A stretch of DNA of 64,000 nt from Daphnia pulex (Eukaryota; Arthropoda; Branchiopoda; Diplostraca; Daphniidae). Each line of letters opens with the position of its first letter. Within the stretch, counting starts at the first letter, position 1. Shown in pieces: positions 36,763 to 47,790 of the stretch. Location: NCBI RefSeq assembly GCF_021134715.1, contig NC_060023.1:620001-684000 (forward strand). Reading direction: 5' to 3'. The position numbers and the translations under genes were made by a program. The notes under the pieces were generated by a model. The model was not told the DNA's origin, did no database searches, and was given only the letters and a program-made list of their open reading frames with translations.

Positions 36763-37740
36763 ATAAGACCAATCACTTGCTTGATTTCATTCTCTATTCA
36801 TCTTCCTCTCTTATTTTCACGTTGTAATTCGCCTGTTTTCATCTGCCCGATACAAGATCTTGTTATGAAAAAGTTCTATTTGGTATTTCAATTGATCTTG
36901 GTCGATTGAGATATTAGTTTGTTTCATCGATCGAAAATCTATGAACTGTTCAAATTCAGGCCAAGAGATTTACAACCTTTGAGCCTTGGTTGTGTACTTT
37001 AACACGATTAGAAATGGTCTACTTAACTTTTTTACCTCGGTGAGAATCAGGCCAAAGTTTCACTGAAAGTGAATAAGCTCGTGCCTCTTGCTCCAATTCA
37101 AGGGGTTTGGAGTCTCTCTTATCATTCTGTCTGCCCCCAAAACTAAAAATGAAAAAAATTTAATTGCTTAACATTCCAGATTATGTTTTTATGGCCTTTG
37201 AGAATTTTGTTTTGAAATATCTCTGGGGTTATCGAGTCTAAAACAGTTAGGAGTGGGTCCCACCTTCAATATTTTCCCAGCACTTTTGTTGACACGAAAT
37301 TGAATTTGGTACGAGTTGCAATGGAATGAATTATCGTTTGAGTGATTCGGGAACATTCTCGGTTACCTTATTTCATTATTTGCCCGTGGTAACTGCGTAA
37401 AAACCCAAACACAAATTTAGTAGCCGATTGTAACACACACGCACAAACTTTTTAGAGATATTACTGTCACCTTATCTCTCGAACGATGGGATGTAAAGTA
37501 CAAACCGTTGAGTGTCATTGATTTGATTAAATCCAACAATCCCTGACGATGAATCAACAATTGAATTTCTTGTCGTCGTTTTTTATTTCAAATTTAATAC
37601 TTGTTTAATGAATCAAGTTTGAGAAAAAACAAATGGATAACAATAATTGAATTTATTTGAAATTGTAACAGTTTTTGTTAGGAATCGATCAGATTGACAA
37701 TCAATCTATTAGTAATAACATTGAAAATGTGTTTTTGATT
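36763..37740. other. Convergent intergenic region
   Basis: A tail-to-tail spacer between the last reductase (plus) and the first sulfotransferase (minus). It should hold both 3' UTRs. No other gene is seen. Confidence 0.4.
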
Positions 37741-39131
37741 TTAATCTTGCTGGTCGAGTTCGGTGACGAATTTCAAATCGCTTCCCGCCAAATTCTTCTC
37801 GATCCATTCGTCGATGCGTTTGTTTAGTTCAGGACTGAAGTGGTTCTTCCAGTCGCCAGTTTGGCCTTCATAACATTTTTAATGATTATCTCAACTTGAA
37901 TTGGAGTTATAAAATGTTACCTTTGCGAACAAACGAGTGTCCTTCGTTGGTGAATCCGGACTTGATCTCCATCGACATGTTGACTGATGCGTTTTTAGAA
38001 AAGTTGTCCACTTTGACGTGATCCACCAACTTTTCGATCTGCTCTGGCGTCACAGTTTTGCCCAGGAATGCGGCGATTTTCTTGATTTCCTTCCTGATGT
38101 CCTGTTTGATGGAAAATTCAATTCCTATTCTTTTTTCCCAGAGTTAATTAGCTATTATTTAATTACCTTTTTCATGTCTTCGTAAAAGAGGAAGAGCATG
38201 TTGGGGTGATCCTTGTTTTTCCAGGCGTCCAGGACGGTCGGGAAATAAGGTGTCCAGACAACTGCAGTAAATTTTGTTTCAAAATTTAGTCATTTTTAAA
38301 TTTCTGAAATTTGATAGATTCTCTTACGTTTGTTTGCAATGAAATATTCGGCAAACTCTTCCAGGGTTCCCTCGAACTGGAAGAATTTGACCATTTTGTG
38401 GAAGTAGTAAAATGAGACGATGGCATCTTTTGGATTACGTGCCACGTAGATGACCTGCAAGTTCAATTATTTCAGTAAAAAATAGCTATTTATCTCAATT
38501 CATTTGAATCAAGTCGAAATTACCTTGCAAGTGTCCATCAAGCCAGGGGGTAGCAGGTAGTGGGGCAAATGGCTCTTGAGCACTCTGGGTGACGTCAAAA
38601 AGTCCATTTTATCCAAAGTTGGCAGGGCATCTTTGAGCTCCTCTGTCGCCTTGGCTTCCCAGTTGGTGCAGTAACACGTACTGAATTTCACACAAGTTAA
38701 ATAACAACATTTAAACTTAAATGATACGATCAATTAGTCAATTAATTATACTCGATGTTGGGGGCTCTGACAGTCAAGGGAATGTTGTTGGCCACATCAA
38801 AGTTGCAGTCGTTCATAATGAGCCAAGCCAATTCGGAAGTCCAGGTGGTTCCTGTGTCGCCAAAATTATTCAAATGCCCGCCAAAATTTTTACAAATTGA
38901 ATTGTCAAATTCTATACCTGATCGGGGGAAAGTGCGGATCCAGACGTCATCTTTGCGGATGGGAAAATCGTAAAACTTTTTGGCGTTGGCACCGTAAAGT
39001 GGATGGTAGACGAAATTGCCAGGGTTGCTTTGGACCAAACCCTCAGTGTAGGCCGGAAAGTGCTCCTTGAATGGGCTCTTAAGGGTGTCTGGAACGGTGG
39101 TGAAAGTGTAGGGAAAGTTGCTGGATGCCAT
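37741..39131 (-). CDS. Cytosolic sulfotransferase, copy 1
   Basis: Transfers sulfonate from PAPS to a hydroxyl or amine acceptor in the cytosol (Sulfotransfer_1 family). Seven exons (38918-39131, 38752-38851, 38524-38680, 38328-38454, 38167-38261, 37921-38101, 37741-37865) give 332 residues. Visible motifs are the 5'-PSB loop PRSGTTWTSEL (69-79), catalytic His142 in LKSHLPHYLLP, the 3'-phosphate site ARNPKDAIVSFYYF (R163, S171) and the C-terminal RKGQTGDWKNHF (290-301). There is no signal peptide or membrane segment. The donor of exon 2 (GA|GTATAA) is weaker than in its paralogues. Substrate unknown. It is the first of three head-to-tail copies. Confidence 0.93.
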
Positions 39132-40268
39132 GGCGGACGACAGCGAGAGTGGGATCGATCCTAGTTGAGTGTGAAGCTGTGGTGGGCGCGGTGGCCTATT
39201 TCTACCCGGCCGTTTGCCCCATCTCTCAGCCGGCGATAAGCCCCCTCAAACAAAATCAAGTGATAACCATTTTTGGTCGTCTTCTTGACTGTATAGTAGA
39301 TTATTCTATTTCATATGTTGGACATCTTGCGTGGCTCCTGTCTGGGTTTTTCCTCTTTGTCCAGAGATAACAGTTTCTCCTCGCTGAATTTAAGTAAATA
39401 CCAGTTAATACTCTGTCCTAGATGGGATGACTATTACAAGGTTTTACCCCCAGCTTTTATTCGAGATAAACACACATTTGATCAAGTCTGATTTGATTTC
39501 GTAACTGTTTCGATCGTGAACATTATTCACGGATGATAACAGGGGAAGATTTGTTGGGTTTTGTCCAACCCAGGTGTTTTTGGTCGCCTATAGCAACAAC
39601 GGGTCTACGTGACTGAGGCTAACGAGCTTGACGTGGCAGACAAAACAAGACAGGGGCTCGTCGGTTTATTCTGGTTTTATCTGCAGTTTTTGTTTGAGAG
39701 TTCGATTTTGTTTTTTTGTAATGTGGCTTGATTAAGGGGTTTATTTCGTTGGCTTTCTGGGGCTCGACATGTTTGTTGTCCCGTCTGTGTGGAATTACCC
39801 ATGAGTATCCGATAAAAGATGGGCGTGCCCAGTCAAAAGGTTTTAGTTTTTATCCATTAAGCTCGTTTGTGCTTCTGTTGGATGGGGATCTGGCCTTATT
39901 CGCTCATTCGAAAAGGCGTTAAATTAAAGTGGGCTTGGCCCTGAACTTTATATTTTAACCTTTATTGATACATTGAAAGTGACAGGTATTTAAAAAGAAG
40001 CGACAACTCGAGCTGTCACAAGTCTGTTTGATAAATGAATTATAAATTTTGGGTCCACGATTTTAAAAAGATTATTTGTTTGATTAAAAATGGAAGTCAT
40101 TTTTCGTTTAAATTTATTGGGTGAAAGAAATTTTTATAAAATCAACATTTGTGTCGGTTAGTTTTAATGTTTAAGTCAGAGCGTTAAGTTTCTTGGCGTG
40201 AATTGTATTTTTCTTATTAATTTGTAGTGCAGGGCTGGTTCTGGGTGTGTACCATTTTTAACACATCT
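39132..40268. other. Intergenic DNA between sulfotransferases 1 and 2
   Basis: Upstream region of copy 1 and 3' region of copy 2. No gene is seen, and no canonical TATA box is obvious for copy 1. Confidence 0.4.
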
Positions 40269-41687
40269 TTAATCTTGATCGGCCAGTTCGGTGACGAATT
40301 TCAAATCGCTTCCCGCCAAATTTGTCTCGATCCACTCGTCGATGCGCCGGTTCAATTCCGGACTGAAGTGATTCTTCCAGTCGCCCGTTTTACCTTTTTA
40401 TTAAATTACAATCAATCGATCTCAATTACTTTGATTGTAAAATTAAAAAAAAGGTTTTTTAATTAGTTGAGGTACTACCTTTGCGAACGAACGAGTGCCC
40501 TTCATTAATTAAACCGGACTCGATTTCCATGGTCAAATTAACCGATTTATTTTTGGAGAAATTGTCAACTTTGACATGTTCGACTAATTTATCGATTTGC
40601 TCATCGGTTAACGTTTTGTTGAGAAAGCTGCACATTTTTCTGATTTCTTTCCTGATATCCTTGGATAATCAAAGCAACTCCCATCTCACACTTGTGGCAT
40701 GATTAAAAAGCTACTAAGTTGATGAAATTACCTTTTTCATGTCTTCGAAGAAGAGGAAGAGCATGTTGGGGTGATTTCTACTGGCCCAGGCGTCTAGAAC
40801 GGTGTCGAAATAAGGAGTCCACATAACTGAAAATTTCAAAGTATTTCGATCAAATTTCTAACAATTGTTTAAAATGTCTTAATTAATGTTTTACGTTTGT
40901 TTTGAATGAAATATTCGGCGAATTGTTCCAGTGTCCCTGTAAACTGGAAGAATTTGACCATGTGGTGAAAGTAATAGAAAGATACCAGAGCGTCTTTGGG
41001 ATTTCTAGCGACATAGATGACCTAAAATCAACTTTAATAATAATCAATTGTGCTAATTTGTAATTCCATTTACTTTGCAAGTGTCGAGTAAATCGGGAGG
41101 TAACAGATAAGCCGCCAAATGACTTTTCAAGACTCTGGGCGAGGGTAGATCGGCTATTTTCTCTAAAGTGGGTACGGTGGATGAGAAACCCTGAGAAGCC
41201 ATTGATTGCAAGTTAGTTGCATAACATGTACTATACGACGAAGGGGAAAAATCATTCAGAGTTCCACAGGTATCTGTTAATAACAACTTACTCGAGATTG
41301 GGCGATCGAATGGTTAACGGGACTTTATTGGCCTCTTCAAAGTTGCAGTCGTTCATAATGAGCCAAGTCAATTCGGAAGTCCAGGTGGTTCCTGTGTCGC
41401 CAAAATTATTCAAATTTGCCGCCATTTTACAAATCGAATTGAATTACTTTACCTGATCGGGGGAAAGTGCGGATCCAGACGTCATCTTTCCTGATTGGAA
41501 AGTTGTAAAATTCGTCTGCGTTTGGACTGTAGAGCGGATGGTAGACGAAATTGCCCGGTTGACTCTGCACGAGACCTTCCGGGTAAGACGGGAAAAGTTC
41601 CTTGAATGGACTCTGGAGGGTTTCCGGTATAACTTTGAAAGTGAATGGGTATTCCTGCTTTTCTTTTTGATTGTTTTTGGACGACAT
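40269..41687 (-). CDS. Cytosolic sulfotransferase, copy 2
   Basis: Second array member. Seven exons (41453-41687, 41292-41391, 41074-41230, 40895-41021, 40732-40826, 40479-40659, 40269-40393) give 339 residues. It has PRSGTTWTSEL, catalytic His149 in LKSHLAAYLLP, ARNPKDALVSFYYF (R170, S178) and RKG followed by TGDWKNHF, so all PAPS-site elements are present. The seven extra residues relative to copy 1 lie in the N-terminus (MSSKNNQKEKQEYPF). Exon 2 and parts of intron 1 are nearly identical to copy 1, but exon 3 (CYATNLQSMASQGF) is the most divergent of the three copies. That exon is close to the substrate-binding loops, so a shifted substrate range is possible. Confidence 0.93.
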
Positions 41688-42037
41688 GGCGACCAGGGAA
41701 TGGTTGTTTTTCGATGTACAATTCGGATCCTGTTGCCGTGGGCCTTAATTTCCACCGTCGTTATGTCCTTAGTGTAGATAAGCGTGAGACTTTTAACTGA
41801 TAAAAGACGGTGCGGATTAACAAGAGTTTTACAACTTGGAAATTTGATTTATTATAGACTGCAGTTATAAAACTTAAATCTTCTCTTGTCCCACACAAGG
41901 TATAGAGTCGTAAAATGTTTGAGAATATTTCGTTCAAATTTTCTATGATAAATCAGTATACAGCAAATGAAAGTTGTCCTTATTTATTTGAATTTTATAA
42001 TTCTGGATGCGATGGTTCGATAATTTTAAATAAAATT
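41688..42037. other. Short intergenic region between sulfotransferases 2 and 3
   Basis: 350 bp between the copy 2 start and the copy 3 stop. It presumably holds the copy 2 promoter. No clear TATA box is seen. Confidence 0.4.
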
Positions 42038-44306
42038 TTATTCTTGGTGGTCGAGTTCGGTGACAAATTTCAAATCGCTTCCCGCCAAATTTGTCTCGAT
42101 CCATTCGTCGATGCGTTTGTTTAGTTCAGGACTAAAGTGGTTCTTCCAGTCGCCAGTTTGGCCTTTGCGAACAAACGAGTGTCCTTCGTTGGTGAATCCG
42201 GACTTGATCTCCATCGTCATGTTGACTGATGCGTTTTTGGAAAAGTTGTCCACTTTGACGTGATCGACCAACTTTTCAATCTGCTCTGGCCGGGGGTTGG
42301 CAACTCCCCAGAATCCTCGTACACCCTAGCCAGAATCTTGTCAGAATCTTAAGAATCTTTCCAGAATCTTCAGAATCTCATAGAATCTTCAGAATCTCGT
42401 AGAATCTTCAGAATCTCACAGAATCCCGTAGAATCCCATAGAATCTCGTAGAATCTCCAGAATCTCACTAAATTTACCCCCTTTTTTAACTTTAAACTAC
42501 CCCCAAACCGTCTAAAATATCAGATATTTTGTGAATTTGGTCTTTGAAAGGCTCCAATCGTAAATAATGCACTAGAAATGCTGAAAAATGTAAAAATATG
42601 GGTTGCGCTAAATCTTTTTAAATTTTCCCTCCTTTTCCCCACCGCTGGGTGGCGTACACATTTTTTCATCTGCTCATGAATGGAGGATGGGGTGGGAAAA
42701 ATTTATGGTTAAAAAAACTTTATTGATAATATGCCATTTAATTCCCATTAATTTAAGTTAATTTTACCTGTATATTTTTAAAAATTAATAATCTGGACTT
42801 TTAATTCAAACCTATCAAATTTCTAACTTTCAGATTACTTCATCTTACTTGAAACTACAAAACCTATTTAGCACCTTTTCCTATCAGTAAATTATCTTAA
42901 AGATAATACGAACTGCATGCCTATAAGCTGTATAGAGCATGCCAAAACGGAGCTACGCCCACTACGTAACATAGTGCAGACTTCTGTACAGAAACTGGGC
43001 CAAGGACTAGTGGCGCCCCTAGCGGAATTTTGGGGAAAACTTGATTCAGAATCTCGCAGAAATCTCGTAGAATCTCTCAGAATCTCTCAGAATCTCTAGA
43101 ATCTCTCGGAATCTCTGAGATTCTGAATCCTCGTACACCCAAATTTTGAGTTGCCAACCCCCGGCTCTGGCGTCAAAGTTTTGCCCAGGAATGCGGCGAT
43201 TTTCTTGATTTCCTTCCTGATGTCCTGTTTGATGGAAAATTCAATTCCTTATCTTTTTTCACAGAGTTAATTAGCTATTATTGAATTACCTTTTTCATGT
43301 CTTCGTAAAAGAGGAAGAGCATGTTGGGGTGATCCTTGATAGCCCAGGCGTCTAGGACGGTGGGGAAATAAGGAGTCCAGACAACTGTGGAAATATTTTA
43401 ACATTTAAGACTTGTTTTGAAATCTTTTTCTATTGATTGACAATGCTCTAACGTTTGTTCTGAATAAAGTATTCGGCGAATTGCTCGAGATTTCCGTTAA
43501 ACTGGAAGAATTTGACCATTTGGTGGAAGTAGTAGAAGGAAACGATGGCGTCTTTTGGGTTTCGGGCGACGTAAATGACCTAATTTCAATTGTTTTTTAC
43601 TCTCTTTTCTTACATGGTGTTGAATTGTCTTCTGTTATTACCTTGCAAGTTTCTAGCAAGTCTGGTGGCAGTAGATAAGCGGGCAAGTGACTTTTCAGAA
43701 CTCGTGGCGAAGGTAAATCGCCCATTTTTTCCAAAGTTGGTAGAGAATCTTTGAGTTCAGCTGTCGCTTTCGCTTCCCAATTGGTGGCATAGCATGTGCT
43801 GTAAATTTAAATTAATAAATCAGCGATAGTAATTGAATATCAATTAAAATATTCAAACTTACTCGATGTTGGGCGATCGGACAGTCAAAGGAATTTTATT
43901 GGCCACATCAAAGTTGCAGTCGTTCATAATCAGCCAAGCCAATTCGGAAGTCCACGTAGTTCCTGTGTTTAATTTATTCAATTATTATTAAATTAAACGA
44001 TTAAATTAAATTAATTCTAATTGATTAAAACAATTGCGAATTACTGCAGTAAAAAAAATTGAATTGGTTACCTGATCGAGGAAAGGTGCGGATCCAGACG
44101 TCGTCTTTGCGGATGGGAAAATTGTAAAACTTGTCGGCATTGGCACCGTAAAGCGGATGATAGACAAAGTTGCCCGGCTCGCCCTTGACCAAACCTTCGG
44201 TGTAGGCCGGAAAGAGTTCCTTGAACGGACTCTGGAGGGTCTCCGGAATGACGCTGAACTTGACTGGAAGTTCGCGCATCTCCTGATTTTGAATCTTGTT
44301 CGACAT
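42038..44306 (-). pseudogene. Cytosolic sulfotransferase copy 3, exon split by a MITE
   Basis: Third array member. Exons are 44072-44306, 43863-43962, 43642-43798, 43453-43579, 43290-43384 and a last exon whose parts are 43172-43224 and 42038-42290. An hAT-type MITE (42291-43163) plus its target duplication lies between those parts. Reading into the MITE gives a stop within about 25 codons, which removes RKGQTGDWKNHF and the rest of the PAPS site. Everything else is intact, including PRSGTTWTSEL, LKSHLPAYLLP and ARNPKDAIVSF. The last exon is continuous across FVRKGQTGDWKN, where copies 1 and 2 have an intron, so this copy has lost that intron exactly. It is a recent pseudogene unless the MITE is spliced out. 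RNA evidence would decide. Confidence 0.85.
42291..43163. mobile_element. hAT-type MITE inside a sulfotransferase coding exon
   Basis: 873 bp with 16-bp perfect terminal inverted repeats (CGGGGGTTGGCAACTC) and an 8-bp target duplication GCTCTGGC (42283-42290 and 43164-43171). The 8-bp duplication and the GGGGTTGGCAA-like ends are typical of the hAT superfamily. There is no transposase ORF. Near both ends are runs of an AGAATCTC/AGAATCTT unit (42313-42470 and 43045-43120), and GAATCCTCGTACACCC occurs in direct orientation close to each end. The uninterrupted target is seen in sulfotransferase copy 1 near 38038-38055. Confidence 0.9.
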
Positions 44307-44357
44307 CTTGTTTCGGCTGTGTAGTTGTGGCTGGTTGGTTCACAAAGTTATGCTGGG

Positions 44358-44366
44358 CTTTTTATA
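44358..44366 (-). promoter_or_regulatory. TATA box of sulfotransferase copy 3
   Basis: TATAAAAAG on the minus strand, about 52 bases upstream of the ATG at 44306. Confidence 0.6.
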
Positions 44367-45586
44367 ATTCTTGACTGTATACCATCGTTGGATAGAGAAA
44401 TTTTATCGGCAACCGTTGTTGTATGCTCAAATTTGTGACTCGTGGGGTTTTTAAAAAAAACGATAAGAAAATTTCGTGTGTGTGTTGACTTAACAGTAAT
44501 GCGTACATGGGGAAATCTCATTGTGAGCTTTTGTTATCCTGCGTGAATTAAAACGTGATATCCTTTATTATTTCTTTACCCATTCTGCAATTGTTTTAGA
44601 TTAAAATCAACTTGATAACTCTCTCGTCTGTCGCCTACTTTCCATCACTGCAATTGCGTGATACTGTTGACATAACCAGGTCTAATAAAATTTTGATAAG
44701 CAAATTAAACAATTTTGAAACATTGAGCTGAGTCGAGAGTGCATAACTTGACGATTACTAGAGGCTTATCTTTCGGAAACCTAGTTTTAACTGCTTTTTA
44801 CTGGTTTTCCCAACAGTTGTATAAGAAATATTTCTAAATCAAAATTTTAGTGCGTCTCATTTTTTATGTACGCTTTTATTAGGAAATGTTTTTAAACTAA
44901 ATTTAGATTTTCTTTTAGGGTTGTATTTTTTTCATTAAAAGTAAAATTAGATTTATTTTGCGATGTAACATATTCTTGCGTGTTTTAGTTCTTGAGCTCT
45001 TCTTATTTGAACGCCTTTTTGATCTCGCTTAAAGCCGTTTCGCAAGTGTTCGTCTAAAATTATATCTTGCTCTTTTCTTATCATTATCGCCATCATCAAT
45101 TATAGTCGTCTTCTTTTTATACTCGAACGAACTCTTAATTATAGTTAGAATTCTTAACTCTTTCCTCATCTTTTGCAATCCATCTACTAAACAAATGTTG
45201 AAATAAAAATAGAAAAAACGGTGATAGTAATTTAAATTTGTATTGAAGCATATGGGACAAGTTATCATTTTCACATTAAACATAAAAAAGAAGTTGAGAG
45301 TAGTTGAAAAAAGTACATTTGTGTAATTCAGTTACGTCAGAAGTTGCGATAAACCGCAGTACGTCACCAGCAGATTTATTCGACAGGTTAAATCGATTAG
45401 AAAATGAATCCATTGAACGTCAAATTTTGCACCAACTCGCAACCAAACTCTAACACGATCTGGAAGTTCTCCTAGGAGTTACACACCTTATGTAACAGAT
45501 ACTGAGTGGAATGGATGGCTGTCTTGTCAACCAGGTCGTTCACATCTTCCCCCCCCCTTCTTAAATCCACAACCCGTCCCCAACTC

Positions 45587-45644
45587 AATGTTTTGCCTGA
45601 AATAGCAAGAATTCCAATGTTTTGCCTGAAATAGCAAGAATTCC
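45587..45644. repeat. 29-bp perfect tandem duplication
   Basis: A 29-bp unit containing GTTTTGCCTGAAATAGCAAG occurs twice back to back without mismatch. Confidence 0.85.
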
Positions 45645-45717
45645 AATCTCCAGTCTACGCGGAATCGTTTACCAAACTGTAAAGCCGCAAAAAAGCAAAG
45701 TTAGCTAAGTTTTGTTA

Positions 45718-45900
45718 GTTAACCTGTTGGCTGCCAATTTTTCCTCCTCATGTGAGCTCCTCATGTAATCCGTCATACTATTCATTTTAGAACTAATATG
45801 AAACAAATTCCGACAATTTGCAGCCATCATAAAGTTACTTATACCACTAGATTTATTTTAGTTAACCTGTTGGCTGCCAATTTTTCCTCCTCATGTGAGA
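45718..45900. repeat. Two direct repeats with piggyBac-like termini
   Basis: GTTAACCTGTTGGCTGCCAA and the 20 bases after it occur at 45718 and again at 45861. They resemble the left end of the arm MITEs (TTAACCCGTTGGCTGCC), but both are in the same orientation, so this is not an intact element. Confidence 0.6.
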
Positions 45901-46139
45901 TCTTGCACTTGATGGCGAGCCGACCGATAGATAGTCGACCCCCACCAATATTCACTACCGGTGGTCGTGCCTATTCTCTTTAGTCCGTAGACCAAGACGG
46001 AAGTTAGTTCCTATTTTGTTTAAAACTAGAATTCTCAATCCTGAGAAAATACTCTTTCGATTGTTTTTTTAGACGCCTTTTGATCTCGCTTACATAATAC
46101 CCTTAAAAAAACCCGCTGATCCCAGTTATCCTCTTTGCG

Positions 46140-47790
46140 TTAAAGCATCACTTTCAAATTAAACTTTTTTAAAAAGGTGCATTGTGATAGAATCAATTGT
46201 CGTTTAATATCCGGATCCAGTAGAGAACGGTCCCTTCTGGGCTGTCTCCGACTCCGTCCAAATCAGAATATTGAGATACGAGTCGAAACTCTGGCGTTTA
46301 TGCTTATAGCATAAACAATTTTGGATTCTCAACTGACGAACTTGTTTTTCAACATGGACTCGTTCAGTTTCAAAAATTTCTGTTGTCAGAAGTTGAGGTA
46401 AACCACGGTGTTTAACCAGCCATCACATTCATAATATAGTTCATGAAAGGGATAAATCTTACAACAAATTGGTTCTTCCAACCCCTACAGAAGTAAAGGA
46501 GTAATTCAAAAGATTTATTCCTCTTTAATCTAGATTCAGATTTTGTGCATCAGACTGATTTGATTTTGGTGATGAAATATTGTTGAATAATTACAAGACA
46601 TCATTAGCTGATCGTCAAACGTATTTTTTTCTTGTGTGTGTTCTGTGGAAAAATCCAGAACCTTTTTCGAGGGTTAATCCTCGAATTTCTTGACCGGAGT
46701 AGTCCAGTTTTTGCCGCCATGTTCCATTTTTTTTCTAATCAAACACCATCAACATGTTGGTTTGTTCTCATTTGAAATTAAATCCCCGTTGTCCCTTTTA
46801 ACCCACTTTATTTTGCTTGTTCAATCAGCATAATTTATTGTTACACACATCTCTGTATTCTATTTTTGCTGGGTGCTCTCTGACCCGCCTCATTTAAACA
46901 CGTCTTGGAAGGTCATGAGACTAACCAGGAATCCTACTATTTCTACAATCTCAATATAGAGTGTACCGTTAACCACATATTTTTAGGTTTAGTGCTACTA
47001 CACTAAAGCTCCGAAATACTACACCACTCAGGGTCCTCAAAAGAAGTTTTCCAGTTTTCAATTAAACTTTAAAAAAAGGTGCATTGTGATGGAATCAATT
47101 GTTGTTTGATGTCCTTTGTTTTTAAACATGAACTCGTTCAGTTTCAAAAATTTCTGATGTCAGAAGTTGAGGTAAACCACGGTATTAAACCAGCCATCAC
47201 ATTCAAAATATTCTGATTGCTTATTCAGTTTTGTTTCTTTTTTCCCCTGGTCCGTAGTGAGTTGCTGCTACTCACTACGGTGTACTTCGACAATTTTCCC
47301 ATCATAAAAATGACAAAGGTAATTGCTTGAATTCCTTAAGGTTACTGAATGTAATTTTTGATGCGTGAATTTACAAGTAATCTAGCCTATAATTTCCTTG
47401 CGGACCGAAACTGCTGTACATTTTCCCAAAATGTCGTCTATTTGCTATGCTGCAACACTTTTCCAAAATGTCGTCTCTTGCTATTGCTTGCTATGCTGCA
47501 ACATTTTGTCGAAATGTCGTCTATTTGCCATGCTAGCTGTATCAGCTGTACGTCTCAATTTTTCTCGATTGGTGCTCTTCAAACACCACATCAACATGTT
47601 GATTTGAATTTAAATCCCCCCTTGTCCCTGTCCCTTTTAAACCACTCAATTTGGCTTAACCAACCAACAATACTTTATTTCTTACACGCATCTCTGTATT
47701 CTACTATTCCTAGATAAGGTGTGCGTTGTAAACCGCGTTATTTTAGGAGGGTCCTGAGTCCAACCAGGAAGCCTACTATGACTAATCGCT
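46140..47790. repeat. Degenerate direct duplication of a ~0.8-0.9 kb unit
   Basis: About 46155-46440 matches 47058-47215, sharing AAGGTGCATTGTGAT and GTCAGAAGTTGAGGTAAACC. About 46745-46960 matches 47580-47790, sharing CATCTCTGTATTCTA and CCAACCAGGAAGCC-like text. Divergence and unequal spacing show the duplication is old. A weaker third piece lies near 45330-45375. Confidence 0.65.
47420..47540. repeat. Short tandem repeat of about 50 bp
   Basis: Three imperfect units containing AAATGTCGTCT followed by TTGCTATGCTGCAACA. Confidence 0.65.

Noticed and set aside
42299-43130. Possible CRISPR-like array in the AGAATCTC repeats
   Set aside because: Units are short, imperfect and without unique spacers, the genome is eukaryotic, and they lie inside a MITE.
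45718-45900. A second intact piggyBac-type MITE
   Set aside because: The two terminus-like sequences are in direct, not inverted, orientation, so no element can be bounded.
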